Source: Pythium myriotylum (taxonomy: Eukaryota; Oomycota; Peronosporomycetes; Pythiales; Pythiaceae). From it: 64,000 nucleotides of DNA. The first letter of the stretch is position 1; each line of letters opens with the position of its first letter. The stretch covers positions 682,001-746,000 of the forward strand of contig JALJCQ010000028.1 of assembly GCA_023091665.1 (NCBI GenBank), given 5' to 3'. Below are positions 8,658-18,602 of this stretch, in pieces. Under the pieces are notes generated by a model that saw only the letters and a list, made by a program, of their open reading frames with translations, did no database searches and was not told the origin of the DNA. The translations under genes and the position numbers were made by a program.

Positions 8658-11600
8658 TTATAGGCCCAGCACCTGGTTGTTGCCCAGTGGCGGCAGCGCC
8701 TTGCGTGCCGAGCTGGGCGTGGCGCGCTCGCTGCCGCGTCGCTGCATCTCGGGCGCCGAGAGCGTCTCGGGCGTCGCGCCGGGCTTGGACTTGCGCCGCT
8801 GCGGCGGCGTCGGCGTCGCCGAGGGCGTGGTGGCGTCACCTGATGCGTTCTGAGTCGACGCCTGATGCATCTGAGCCTGCAGCAACACGTGCGGCTTGAG
8901 CACTTGGAGCACGCCGACGTTGGGCGTGCGTGCAAAGGTCTTGTTGTACATCTCTTCGCGGTTGAGTAGCTCCCTCTTGAAGTAGGCCATCTCGTCCAGC
9001 GTCTGCTTGACCAGCGCTTCTTTCTCGGCCGCGAATCGCTCGAGATGTGCGATGCGAGCCACGTCTTCTTCGCGAGACTCGCGCCGCGCGTACTTGTCCT
9101 CCCACTCGACGACGGTGCGTTTGAGCGCGGCCACTTTCTCGGCCATGAGCTGGCGAGCCTCGTCGAACTGGTCGCTCAGCTGCTTGGTCTCGGCCAAGTT
9201 CTCTTCCAGTAGCCGATCCATGTCGCGCTTGGCCGCGAGCTTGAGCTTCTCGACCTCTTCGCGGTTTGCACGCTCGAGCGATGCCACGCGGTCCAGCAGC
9301 TCGCGGCTCTTGGCCTCGAGTGCCTGAGCCAGTCGCTCGCACTCGCGTCGTGAGCTCTCCAGATCGCTCGTGCGCTGCGCTAACGAGGTCTCACTTACTT
9401 GTCGCCTGGCGTCCACGGCCTCGTACTCAGCTCTGGCCTCGCCCATGCGTTTCGAGAGCTCTTGGTCTTTGAGTGTGCGCAGCTCATTCAGCCGCTGCGC
9501 CATCTCTGCGCGCAGAGCCAGTGCCTCGCTGTTGCGCTGCACCTCCATTGACTCACGAAGAGACCGCATCGCTTCGGCGTGGCTCTGCCGCAGCGACTCG
9601 ATCGCGAGCTCATGTTGCGCCGACAACTGCGACCTTTTCTGCTCGCTTTGTGCTGTCATCGCTTTCAGTAGCTCGTCTTTTTCGTTCTTGAACTTGTTGG
9701 CGAGTCGGTCCATCTCCTGGGCGTGCGATACGACCATCTCTTCCGCTTGCTCGTGGTAGATTCGTTCTCGGGCAGCACGATCTTGCTCAGCTTTCTCAAG
9801 CAACTGAGTGATCTCAGCTCGGAAGCTCTCGTTCTCGCTACGTCTCGCCTGTTCAAGCCTATCAAGCTGCTCACTCGCTTGTCTCGCAGCTTGATCGGCA
9901 CTCTCTCGCTCACGTTCGAGTTGCTCTCTCAACTCAGCGAGCTGCTTTCCGTAGCTGTCGGTGAGCTCCGACTGTACGCTTGCGAGCTTCGAGCTTTGGT
10001 CATTTTCCCATTGTACCTGGAGCCCTGCTACTCGCTCATTGAAGTCGTTTGTCGTCTGCGCAAGTGCCTGCTTATGGTCGCTCACGAGGCGGTCTTTCTC
10101 GCTCGTGAGCCGCTTCACGACACTCTCATGCTGGGCTGCGAGCTCTTTAAGCTGCTTCTGGAACGCCTCGTCGCGTTCCTTCTGGTTCTTTTGGGTCGAT
10201 TTATAGAGCGAGTCTCGCTCGACTGATAACTGAGCGAGCTGGTCTTCGAACCGCTTGAGCTTGGTTACCAGCTCATTCACTTTCGCATGCAACTCGGCCG
10301 CCTCTTTGCTCTTGGCGGCCAGTTCTCGCTGCGTTTGGTCCACCAGTGCTTGTAACTTCGTCTTCTCGTCTGCTGACCGGCGGGCACTGGCTTCCGCCGC
10401 TGCCTTGAGCTGCGCAATGGCCTGCTGGTGTTGCAACGAGAGCTCGCTCAGCGCCTTCTCCATCGACGCGCTGGAATGTTGAGCCAGTTTGCTCTCGACC
10501 TCACTCACACGTCTCTCTGCCTCCCGCTGAAGTTGATCGACAGTCGCAGCATGATTCGCGTCTTGTGCTTTTAAAGACTGGGCATGACTCGCGTTTAGCT
10601 CGCTCAATGCCTTACTATGATCAGCCTTTAAGTTCCCGATAATTTTGTCGGCCTCTTCTAGCCTGACCTTCCAGTCGGACTGTGTCTTCTCTTTCTCGTT
10701 CTGGAGCGACACTCGTAGCAAATCTGCACTTGCAAGCTTCTTCTGCAGCTCCTCAATTTGTCGCTGGGCCTCCGTGAGCTTTCCTTCCAGTTCTTGAAGT
10801 CTTCTCGCAGACTGAGCGTCCGCAGTTACCGACTGCTGCCGAAGCGTGTTCAGTTCGGCTTGAAGATTCGCCACTTTGAGGTCACGCTCGCTCAACTGCT
10901 GCGCAAGTTGCATGTGCCGCTCGGACAGCGCGGCCGATCCTTGCAGAAGCTCGAGCTGCAGCGCGTCGCGCTCTTTTGTGGCCTGCTGTAGCGCCACATC
11001 ACGACTCGCGAGCGTTCGCTTGAGTTCGTCTAGCTCCTTTGCTAGCGACTCTGTCTTCTCTGAGCCAAGTGAGAGCGACTGGAGCATCTTCTGGATGTTG
11101 GCTTCGCTGTCCTTGCGTACGCTCTGTGTGTCTTGCTGGGCTTTGGCGACTTGCAGCTCGAGCATCTTGATCTGCTGTTGTAACTCGACCTGCATCTTGA
11201 GGAGCTCGTCTCGCTCGCTTCGCAGCTTAGCCTCCTCGGTCCGCAGGCTCTCGGCATCTACCAATAAGCACTCCATCTTGCCTACGAGCTGCTGCTTCAT
11301 GTCGTCATACTTGCGTTGCATCTCCTCTATCTCTTTCCTCCGCTGGATCTGTAGTGTCTGCTGTTCACTTGTCGCGCTCGCCTCCCACGCCACACGCTGT
11401 GCTGCCAGCTCCTGCTTCAGCACGTCCTGCTGCTTGAGCTGTTCTCCCAACATCTGATTGTACCGTGCGTTGGAGCTCATCACGACCTGCTCCACTTCCT
11501 CACCGTGCTTGCGTTTGAGATCTTCGAGCTCCTTGGCGTGTGAGGCTTGCAGCGCTGCAGTTGAGGCTGACGACTGGCTTTGATGGGCCTTCTGTTGGCT

Positions 11601-12029
11601 CTCCGCCAGCGCTGTGAGCTGCTGGATGCGGTCAACGAACGCGCGGCGACTCGACTCAACCTGTTCTTCTAGCATCTGGACACGCCGCTGGAATTCCTGC
11701 TGAGCCGTAGCCTGCTGGGACGCTGCTTGCTGCTGGAACAGCATCAGATCCTTAAGAAACTGCTGCTTCTCCCGGGTAGCCTTGGCGTCAGCCTGAGCCG
11801 CAAGATCCTTCTGCTGCTGAAGCTGCTCAGTCAGCAACTTCAGTTTGGCCGCAGCGTCCTGCGTGAGCTGCTGTTGCTCAATTTGATGGACCTGTTTGAG
11901 ATGCGCAAACTCCATTTGAAAGTCCTCGTTGCGCGTGTTGAGGTGGAAGATCACTTTGGTGAGCTGCGCGATCTTCTTGCTCATCTTGAGCTGCAGCTCC
12001 GCGGCCGACGACGGCCCATAGTCGCCCAT
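8658..12029 (-). CDS. FAM184-like long coiled-coil protein
   Basis: 1123 residues, a single exon from the ATG at 12029. The N-terminus (ELQLKMSKKIAQLTKVIFHL, then NTRNEDFQMEFAHLK) is the conserved start of the FAM184 family, found in many flagellated eukaryotes. From about residue 50 to 1060 nearly everything is Q/E/K/R/A-rich heptad coiled coil, broken by no globular domain. The last about 60 residues are Pro/Ser/Thr-rich. Function in the family is poorly known; a cytoskeletal or ciliary role would fit a zoospore-forming organism but is inference. The N-terminal block makes FAM184 more likely than generic myosin-tail or golgin proteins. Confidence 0.72.
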   Translation of the reverse strand: MGDYGPSSAAELQLKMSKKIAQLTKVIFHLNTRNEDFQMEFAHLKQVHQIEQQQLTQDAAAKLKLLTEQLQQQKDLAAQADAKATREKQQFLKDLMLFQQQAASQQATAQQEFQRRVQMLEEQVESSRRAFVDRIQQLTALAESQQKAHQSQSSASTAALQASHAKELEDLKRKHGEEVEQVVMSSNARYNQMLGEQLKQQDVLKQELAAQRVAWEASATSEQQTLQIQRRKEIEEMQRKYDDMKQQLVGKMECLLVDAESLRTEEAKLRSERDELLKMQVELQQQIKMLELQVAKAQQDTQSVRKDSEANIQKMLQSLSLGSEKTESLAKELDELKRTLASRDVALQQATKERDALQLELLQGSAALSERHMQLAQQLSERDLKVANLQAELNTLRQQSVTADAQSARRLQELEGKLTEAQRQIEELQKKLASADLLRVSLQNEKEKTQSDWKVRLEEADKIIGNLKADHSKALSELNASHAQSLKAQDANHAATVDQLQREAERRVSEVESKLAQHSSASMEKALSELSLQHQQAIAQLKAAAEASARRSADEKTKLQALVDQTQRELAAKSKEAAELHAKVNELVTKLKRFEDQLAQLSVERDSLYKSTQKNQKERDEAFQKQLKELAAQHESVVKRLTSEKDRLVSDHKQALAQTTNDFNERVAGLQVQWENDQSSKLASVQSELTDSYGKQLAELREQLERERESADQAARQASEQLDRLEQARRSENESFRAEITQLLEKAEQDRAARERIYHEQAEEMVVSHAQEMDRLANKFKNEKDELLKAMTAQSEQKRSQLSAQHELAIESLRQSHAEAMRSLRESMEVQRNSEALALRAEMAQRLNELRTLKDQELSKRMGEARAEYEAVDARRQVSETSLAQRTSDLESSRRECERLAQALEAKSRELLDRVASLERANREEVEKLKLAAKRDMDRLLEENLAETKQLSDQFDEARQLMAEKVAALKRTVVEWEDKYARRESREEDVARIAHLERFAAEKEALVKQTLDEMAYFKRELLNREEMYNKTFARTPNVGVLQVLKPHVLLQAQMHQASTQNASGDATTPSATPTPPQRRKSKPGATPETLSAPEMQRRGSERATPSSARKALPPLGNNQVLGL

Positions 12030-12344
12030 GATGGGCGGTCACCAGCGAAGCGCGTTGGCAATGGAGACGGCGCTGTTACGAGGGGGTACAAGACCAAAAT
12101 AGCCTCTGAAGAGTTGGAGGTCACCAGGGCTCTCTCATCACGTCACACGTCACAGATTACTATCATTCTGTAGTTGAAGTCCTAAAATAGGGCCAACTCA
12201 GTTGATGTGTCAAGCTCGTATCGACTAGCGAAACACTTCTGACGAATCCTCTCCCCTCTCGTTCAAACTCGCCCCTGGGCTTCTCACTCTCAAACATTCC
12301 TTCTTCTTCCTCCTCCTCGGCATCTCTTCCTCTCCGTCTCTTCT

Positions 12345-13265
12345 ATGCGCGTCGCTGTCGCTGGCTCCGGGGCCTTCGCTCGCCACTTCGTCGACCAGCT
12401 TCCTCTCGCGGGCCACGACGTCGTGCTGCTCACGCGCTCGCACAAGCCCGCGTTCGACGCCAAGCCCGGCCTGCTTGAGCAGCGCGTGACCGACTTTGCA
12501 TCGGCCGAGCAGCTCGCGTCGCTGCTGCTCGACTGCGAGGCGCTCGTGGTCGCCGTGAGCGACTACACCGAGGGCCTCGTGCGAGTCCACGAGACGCTCG
12601 TGCGCGCCTGTCAGCAGACCCCCAAGTGCAAGCGCTTCATCCCGGCCGAGTTCTACGCCAACTCGGAGCGACACCCCGAGGCGCCCGGCTCGCTCTACCA
12701 GCACAACGTGGCCATGCGCGAGCTGCTGCGCAAGCAGAGCGAGCTCGAGTGGACGGTCGTGGCGCTCGGCTGGATCGCCGACTACCTCGTGCCGGCCGCG
12801 AACCGGTACCACGTCGATCTCGGGCCGGTCTTCCCGCTCGACCTCAACACCAAGACGCTCACGATCCCAGGTACGGGCGATGAGAAGTTTGCGATCACGA
12901 GCGCGCGAGACGTGGCCACGGCCGTCGCGGAGCTGCTCAAGAGCGAGACCAAGTGGCGTCCGTACACGTTTGTGCAGGGCGAAGAGACGACGTGGAACAC
13001 GCTCAAGGAGACCCTCACGTCGGCGTACGAGCTCACCGTTGTCTACGAAAGCGTCGAGGAGATCCAGGCGACGCTCGACAGGGCCAAGGTAGACGAGGAC
13101 CAGTGGGCCGTCGCGCAGTTCCAGCTCTACGGGCCGCTGGGCAAGCTCGAGCTCGACCAGGACCGCGTCAAGCAAGACCGCGCCGAGTTCTTCCCGAGCG
13201 TCCACTTCCGCTCGACTCAAGAGATCCTCGAGGCCGTCAAGAACGACCCATCCACTGTAGTGTAG
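12345..13265 (+). CDS. NmrA-like / isoflavone reductase-like NAD(P)-binding protein (copy 2)
   Basis: 306 residues from the ATG at 12345. It has the same plan as the copy at 1779-2702: MRVAVAGSGAFARHF nucleotide loop, LLTRSHKPAF, CKRFIPAEFYA, VALGWIADYLVP, TSARDVATAV and a common C-terminus (HFRS...E.LEA.K.DP). It is clearly a paralog, with many substitutions. The active-site lysine of isoflavone reductases cannot be placed with certainty. The separation by about 10 kb and opposite orientation suggest an old duplication. Substrate unknown. Confidence 0.77.
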   Translation: MRVAVAGSGAFARHFVDQLPLAGHDVVLLTRSHKPAFDAKPGLLEQRVTDFASAEQLASLLLDCEALVVAVSDYTEGLVRVHETLVRACQQTPKCKRFIPAEFYANSERHPEAPGSLYQHNVAMRELLRKQSELEWTVVALGWIADYLVPAANRYHVDLGPVFPLDLNTKTLTIPGTGDEKFAITSARDVATAVAELLKSETKWRPYTFVQGEETTWNTLKETLTSAYELTVVYESVEEIQATLDRAKVDEDQWAVAQFQLYGPLGKLELDQDRVKQDRAEFFPSVHFRSTQEILEAVKNDPSTVV

Positions 13266-13715
13266 ACCACCCACTGTGTCGACACGATCTCTGCTCTCAC
13301 AGGAGTCGATCTGCGTCCGATATGCATAAGTGAACAGAAGGCACGTTTCCACTGTGTTGTTGGTCTCATCGTTCATTTTCCTGGAGATAGCTGCTCTCGA
13401 GTCATTTCGCGGCGAGTGTCGTATGGAGTAGAATGCCGATTGCACACTGTGTGATCTTCCGGCATCAAGCTCTGTACGATTTGGTGTTGCTTCACAGCGA
13501 TTTTTCTCTATTATACTAGCTAGGTATCTCCAGCAAACTATCGCGAGAATCCCGGCTCAATCCAATTGCAAGTCGCGATACTAAAGAACTTGCCAGCAGA
13601 GCTTGCGTAGACGTGGAGGCTTTCTCTGCATGTGGCCACCATGAGCGTGCGATGGCCCTGGTCTGTCCTAGAAGACAGTGTGGATTTCGTTTGGCTTCTT
13701 TTCTCTTCCGTCATC
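13266..13715. other. Intergenic stretch, nothing recognised
   Basis: 450 bp between two convergent genes. I see AT-richer sequence and no open frame, RNA gene or repeat that can be supported. Confidence 0.4.
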
Positions 13716-14711
13716 TCAAACAGCCACGTCTTCCACGACGACGTGCGTCTCGAGCGAGAGCTCGCTGTCCACGAGCGCGTTCTCCGCGATCGCCTGGATC
13801 TCGGACACGCACGCTTCGCCGGGCACCGTGATCGCGTCGAGAAACAACTTGGCGTCGGCTGCGTCGGCCGAGGCGTCGGCCTGTGAGTGCGCGACGATCG
13901 CCACGGTGCTCGACAGCGCCGAGCCCACACACGGGGAGACAGCGATCCACATCGTGTCGGTGCCCATGGCCGTCTTGTCCCCACGCGAGACCGAGCTCAG
14001 CGCCTGCCACACGAACAGCGTCGCGCCGAGCGCCTGCGCCTTGGCGTCGCTGTCGCCGGCAGCCACGAGCGTCTGCACGACCGCGTGGCAGCGGATGCTG
14101 CACGCGTCTCGCATCTCGTACTTGACGGCGCACGCGTGGTGCGAGCGCTCGAGCACCACGAAGTTGGCGCAGAGCGAATCGGCGGCCGCGCTCGTCAGCG
14201 CTCGCCACACGGCGCGCGTCGTCGCGAGCGCGTCGAACGGCAACTGGCGCACGCTCACGATGCGTGCCGTGCCGCTGGCGGCGTCGACCTCGCGCGTCCA
14301 TCGATCGTCTTGCTCTCGAGAGGTCTCCAGCGCGACGCCCTCGGCCTCGAACGCTGTCCACGCAGCGCGCCACGTCGTCGCCTCGGCGTGGAGATGCTTC
14401 AGCCTGTGGAGTCTCGCAGCGTCGACGGCGTCGACCGCGAGTCGGCTCTCGCGCGCGAGATCGAGGCGCCGCGTCTCTCGCAGCAGCGTCCAGAGGCGCT
14501 CGATCCAGTCGGCGCGGCGCTGCACGTGGGCCAGCAGCGCGCGGTTCGTGTGCTGCGCGCGTGCTCGCGCGAGCGACTGGCGCTCGGCCACGCGCTGCCA
14601 GCCGCGGCTGCGCGCGCTGCCGGCCGAGACGAGCGCCTCGAGCTCTCGCGCGAGCACGCGCAGCGCGCGCAGCTCGGCGGCCGTGCGATCGCGAGTCGAG
14701 TTGCGCGCCAT
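13716..14711 (-). CDS. Oomycete coiled-coil/START-like hypothetical protein
   Basis: 331 residues from the ATG at 14711. The first about 120 residues are Arg/Ala/Leu-rich helix. The second half has the alternating pattern of the START-like proteins that are numerous in oomycetes: an EQDDRWTREVDAASG region, then WRALTSA, VVLERSHHACAVKYEMRDACSIR and DTMWIAVSP, then a final strand. Such proteins may bind a lipid, but the ligand pocket residues are not known. There is no signal peptide or membrane segment. Codon use is strongly GC-biased like its neighbours. The domain call is by overall pattern and is only moderate. Confidence 0.5.
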   Translation of the reverse strand: MARNSTRDRTAAELRALRVLARELEALVSAGSARSRGWQRVAERQSLARARAQHTNRALLAHVQRRADWIERLWTLLRETRRLDLARESRLAVDAVDAARLHRLKHLHAEATTWRAAWTAFEAEGVALETSREQDDRWTREVDAASGTARIVSVRQLPFDALATTRAVWRALTSAAADSLCANFVVLERSHHACAVKYEMRDACSIRCHAVVQTLVAAGDSDAKAQALGATLFVWQALSSVSRGDKTAMGTDTMWIAVSPCVGSALSSTVAIVAHSQADASADAADAKLFLDAITVPGEACVSEIQAIAENALVDSELSLETHVVVEDVAV

Positions 14712-15135
14712 TTGGAGGGAGAGGAGCCGACCTCGACCACGTGGGAGGCGGAACCAGAAAGAAGACGGACGGCACGTCTCGAGGACTAATCGGGCGGTTC
14801 ACCCATGTTCCAAGACGCGCTGCCGTTGAAGCGGCTGGAGCGGACAGCCCCGCATTCTGGCGCGCCAGCAGGAGAAACTCTACAGACGAGCAGCCTCCAC
14901 GAGATGGCGGGAGGATCGAGATCACGCGACGATCATGGGCGCTGCTACGCCGCCGCGGAGCGCCCCCACCAATTAATAGCAATAATCTATGTATAGAGGT
15001 TTATGTCACTCAAAAAGGCTCCTGACGGAGCTGCGCCTGGTCCTTGCCATGTATTTCCAGAGGTGGTTTCCGCACCGCGTCGGTTCGTGGATACCGCACC
15101 CACTTGCAACTCGTGGCGAGGCGCCGCTCTCACCC
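14712..15135. other. Divergent intergenic region
   Basis: It separates the minus-strand START-like gene from the plus-strand discoidin-like gene. An ATG at 14989 opens the same frame as the downstream gene, but the hydrophobic signal peptide only begins after the ATG at 15136, so this part is read as leader. Nothing else is recognised. Confidence 0.35.
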
Positions 15136-15885
15136 ATGGCCTCGCGGCGCGTTCGTTCCACCCTGCGGCTGCATTCTCTCCTCCTTCTTCTTCTCCTCCT
15201 TCTTCTGCTCGTCCTCGGCCCGTCGCTCGCCGTCGTGAACCTCCCGGGCGTCGAGTTCAACGCCGCGGCCGGGCAGCGCGCGCACGCGAGTTCCTACTAC
15301 GACTACCGCCCCAACGCCGTGCGCGACGTGGACTTCGTGCCGCAGAACGCCATCGACGGCTTCACGGACGAGAGCAGCTGGTGGTCCAGCGGCGACGAGA
15401 ACGCGACGGCGAGCGGACGCGTCTTCTGGCAGATCAACATGTCGTCCACGCCGCCCAAGCTCAAGCGGCTGCTCGTGCGCTGGCACGGCTTCCTCACGCC
15501 CGCGAGCTACAAAGTGCGCGTCTCGTACGCCGGTGAGAACTTCCTCACCATCGCCGTCGTCGCCAACCAGTCGATCGACTACGACCGCGTCGACGTCGTC
15601 ACGGCGGGACTCGACAAGGTCGACACGCGGTTCAAGTACCTGCGACTCGTCATGGACACGCCCAACGTGTGCCAGGACATGTACGCGTGTGGCGTCGACG
15701 GCTCGACAGCTGCGATCGGACGAACCAACGAACGGGTGGTCTATGGCATCCGGGAAGTCGAGCTCTGGGCAACTGGAACCAAGAACGGAGCGAGGGCCAG
15801 GACGAGTAGCAGTAGCTGGCTGGGAAGGGTGATGATGATGATCGTCGTGACGGCATATGGCATGGCGGGGAGTGTAGTGGTGTGA
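15136..15885 (+). CDS. Secreted F5/8-type C (discoidin)-like protein, possibly GPI-anchored
   Basis: 249 residues from the ATG at 15136. Residues 1-30 form a strong signal peptide with an 11-Leu-rich core. The body fits a galactose-binding-like beta sandwich: an AIDGFTDESSWWSSG segment, FWQINMSS, LKRLLVRWHG, YKVRVSYAGENF, FKYLRLVMDTPN and a closing VYGIREVELWATG. The C-terminus ends in a Ser-rich spacer followed by a hydrophobic tail (WLGRVMMMIVVTAYGMAG), which could be a GPI-attachment signal or a membrane anchor. Likely ligand is a surface carbohydrate or lipid, but this is inference. The convergent neighbour ends 138 bp downstream. Confidence 0.72.
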   Translation: MASRRVRSTLRLHSLLLLLLLLLLLVLGPSLAVVNLPGVEFNAAAGQRAHASSYYDYRPNAVRDVDFVPQNAIDGFTDESSWWSSGDENATASGRVFWQINMSSTPPKLKRLLVRWHGFLTPASYKVRVSYAGENFLTIAVVANQSIDYDRVDVVTAGLDKVDTRFKYLRLVMDTPNVCQDMYACGVDGSTAAIGRTNERVVYGIREVELWATGTKNGARARTSSSSWLGRVMMMIVVTAYGMAGSVVV

Positions 15886-16023
15886 AATACTAAAGATAAA
15901 GCATCTATATTGGTACAACGATGGGTGGGGACAAAAAGCGCTCGTGTCATACATTAATGGCCGAACGGGACACGCTCGCGTTACACCAAAGAGAAGAAGA
16001 CCATCCAAGCCGAAGTGACGCGT

Positions 16024-17853
16024 TTACAGACCTGAGGCACTCTGGTCGATCGTAAATATGGCGCCATCGCCCGACTTGGCCCGCTTGGCGTCGCGGCGCT
16101 TCTTGTAGAGAACGGCGAGCGCACCGAGCACGAGCACGGCGGCACCGGTCGCGGCGATCGGGCCGACGGCCGACGAGCTGTCCGACGAGTCATCTTCGGA
16201 CTTGAAGCCGACGTGCTGCGCGTCGAAGTTGTTGAGACCGAAGTCGTCATCAGTCGACAGGCCGTCGAGGGACCGCTTCTGTGTGAACGGAGCCTGTGTG
16301 GTAGGAGCCGACGTCGTGAGCGCCGGGGCAGGCGTGATCGTCGGGGAGGCGTCGCCCGTGGGCTTGCCAGCCGTAGGCTTGCCGGAGTCGCCCTTCCCGC
16401 CACCGGTGGCAGGCACCGGAGCAGGCAACGACGGCGGCGAGCCACCACCGGTAGCCGGAGCCGGCTTGTCGTCCTTCTTGATCGGGAACTCACAGTCCTC
16501 GTCCTTCTTGAGTGGGAACTCACAGTCGTCATCCTTCTTGATCGGGAACTCACAGTCATCGTCCTTCTTGATCGGGAACTCACAATCATCATCCTTCTTG
16601 ATCGGGAATTCACAGTCATCGTCCTTCTTAATGGGGAACTCACAGTCGTCGTCCTTCTTCATGGGGAACTCACAGTCATCATCCTTCTTGATCGGGAATT
16701 CACAATCGTCGTCCTTCGGCGAGCCTGGCACGGCCGGGCTCGGCGGCGCCGGCTTGGAGCCGTTCGAGTCACCCGTGGCAGGAGCCGGGGCCGGGACCGG
16801 AGCTGGCGCCGGCGGCGAGGGCTTGCCACCGCTCGGCTTGCCACCGCCCGAGGCCGGGGCAGGCACAGGAGCCGGAGCCGGGGCAGGAGGCGACGGCTTT
16901 CCAGCGCTCGGCTTTCCACCGCCCGAGGCAGGAGCCGGGACCGGAGCCGGAGCAGGAGCCGGCGGCGAAGGCTTGCCAGCGCTCGGCTTACCGGCGCTCG
17001 GCGTGGCAGGCACGGGAGCCGGCACGACGTCGTCGTCCATGCCGATCGAGTCATCGTCGTCATCACCATCGTCATCGTCCTTGCCGATCGAGTCGTTGTC
17101 GGCATCCGCGGCCGCCGGGGTCGACTGGTCCGTCGAGCCGCCCGAGGTCGGCGCCGGGGCCGGAGCCGGGGCAGGAGCCGGCGCGGGGGCAGGAGCGGGC
17201 TTGGCGTCGCCCGAGGCCGGCGCGGGCGCTGGCGGCGAGGGCTTGGCGCCTCCCGAGCTGGGCTTGTCGTCCTTCTTGATGGGGAACTCGCAGTCCTCGT
17301 CCTTCTTCATCGGGAACTCACAGTCGTCGTCCTTCTTGATCGGGAACTCGCAGTCCTCGTCCTTCTTCATGGGGAACTCGCAATCATCACCTTCCTTTCC
17401 GGTCTTCTTGTCCTTCTTGATCGGGAACTCACAGTCGTCGCCTTCCTTTCCGGTCTTCTTGTCCTTCTTGATCGGGAACTCGCAGTCGTCGCCTTCCTTT
17501 CCGGTCTTCTTGTCCTTCTTGATCGGGAACTCGCAGTCGTCGCCTTCCTTGCCCGTCTTTTTGTCTTTCTTAATGGGAAACTCACAATCGTCGCCTCCCC
17601 CGTCTTTCTTAATGGGGAACTCGCAGTCCTCGTCCTTCTTGAGCGGGAACTCGCAGTCGGCGTCGTCGTTGCTCTTGTCGGCCGTGGGCGTCGCGGGCGC
17701 CGGGCTCGCGGCCTCCTTGCCCACCTCTTTGCCCGCGGGCTTGACGGGCGCCACGACGTCGCCGGCGCCCGGCTGGTACTGCTCGAAGCTCAGCGCGTTC
17801 ACGTGCGCGGCGCAGAGCACGGCGGCCACGACCAGTCCCTTGGCGAGCTTCAT
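16024..17853 (-). CDS. Secreted/type I membrane protein with 18 DCEFP repeats and Pro/Ala-rich linkers
   Basis: 609 residues from the ATG at 17853. It has a signal peptide (MKLAKGLVVAAVLCAAHVNA) and, near the C-terminus, a membrane span (IAATGAAVLVLGALAVLY) followed by a basic cytosolic tail. Between them are two blocks of a short unit, [DE]DCEFP[ILM]KKD: ten copies in the N-terminal block, four of them followed by KKTGKEG, and eight in the C-terminal block. The blocks are separated by long Pro/Ala/Gly/Ser linkers and an acidic DDD-rich stretch. Each unit has one cysteine, so the extracellular part carries 18 regularly spaced cysteines. I do not recognise the family. It may be a wall-spanning surface protein. 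Long open frames on the plus strand here (to 783 codons) are shadows of the repeat. Confidence 0.72.
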   Translation of the reverse strand: MKLAKGLVVAAVLCAAHVNALSFEQYQPGAGDVVAPVKPAGKEVGKEAASPAPATPTADKSNDDADCEFPLKKDEDCEFPIKKDGGGDDCEFPIKKDKKTGKEGDDCEFPIKKDKKTGKEGDDCEFPIKKDKKTGKEGDDCEFPIKKDKKTGKEGDDCEFPMKKDEDCEFPIKKDDDCEFPMKKDEDCEFPIKKDDKPSSGGAKPSPPAPAPASGDAKPAPAPAPAPAPAPAPAPTSGGSTDQSTPAAADADNDSIGKDDDDGDDDDDSIGMDDDVVPAPVPATPSAGKPSAGKPSPPAPAPAPVPAPASGGGKPSAGKPSPPAPAPAPVPAPASGGGKPSGGKPSPPAPAPVPAPAPATGDSNGSKPAPPSPAVPGSPKDDDCEFPIKKDDDCEFPMKKDDDCEFPIKKDDDCEFPIKKDDDCEFPIKKDDDCEFPIKKDDDCEFPLKKDEDCEFPIKKDDKPAPATGGGSPPSLPAPVPATGGGKGDSGKPTAGKPTGDASPTITPAPALTTSAPTTQAPFTQKRSLDGLSTDDDFGLNNFDAQHVGFKSEDDSSDSSSAVGPIAATGAAVLVLGALAVLYKKRRDAKRAKSGDGAIFTIDQSASGL

Positions 17854-18602
17854 GGGGCTTCCGGAGCGAAAGGGGGCTGCGCGGTCGTCCGGAAAATGGG
17901 CAATGGAGAGGGCCGGCGGAGATGCCGCCAGACCGCTGGGTAATCCGGAGGAGGCTGAGAGAGCCGGGCGGCGCCAGGTGGTGGAGCGATCGGGCGGTGG
18001 GCGACTTGGGCTTTGTATGGAGACAGCTGGCGCCGCCGCGAGTGGGGGGCAGAGGAGCCAGCTGGTTAAGTCGCGCGCGCAGCGAGTCAGCACGGCAGAG
18101 TCATCCATCAGCCAGACGGCGTCCGCAGAAGCAGATGGCAGGCGAGGTCACATGCGGAAGAGACGGGACCCACAGGCGGACAAGACCATCACTCTGCTCC
18201 GGAGTTTCCCCCCAAAAGGATTGATGCAGACGACCGGCGCGAACACGGCACGGAATCAGCTGGTCGCGCATGTGGTGATCTTTCGGGGCTGGGGCGACTC
18301 GAATACGAGTATACCCTTCCCAAAGCGATACTCTGAGACACTCCCTTGCAAGCGTAACGGACCTCTATGGACGCATATTGGAGCCCACCGCCACGACCTG
18401 GACGATTTTAGCGCCGCACCCGCGGAACGCGACGGGCGGCCGGCTGGCCGCTGTGGCCGTTGTGGCTGCGGACGACGACTGCCCACGTGCGGATCTCCGG
18501 ACGCCAACGCTCGCAGGATCCAGGAGATCCCGAAATCCCCGGACTCTGCATGATAGATGAGAACAGGAAGCTCAATCATCCAAGTCCAATTATAATTCGC
18601 GC
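17854..18602. other. Intergenic stretch, no gene supported
   Basis: About 750 bp between the DCEFP gene start and the 3' end of the zinc-knuckle gene. It must contain the DCEFP gene promoter. Open frames here are extensions of shadow frames. Confidence 0.35.

Noticed and set aside
16202..18553. 783-codon open frame on the plus strand
   Set aside because: It is the antisense shadow of the DCEFP repeat gene. The low-complexity repeat keeps the opposite strand open, and the protein is an artificial GNSQSSSFL repeat.
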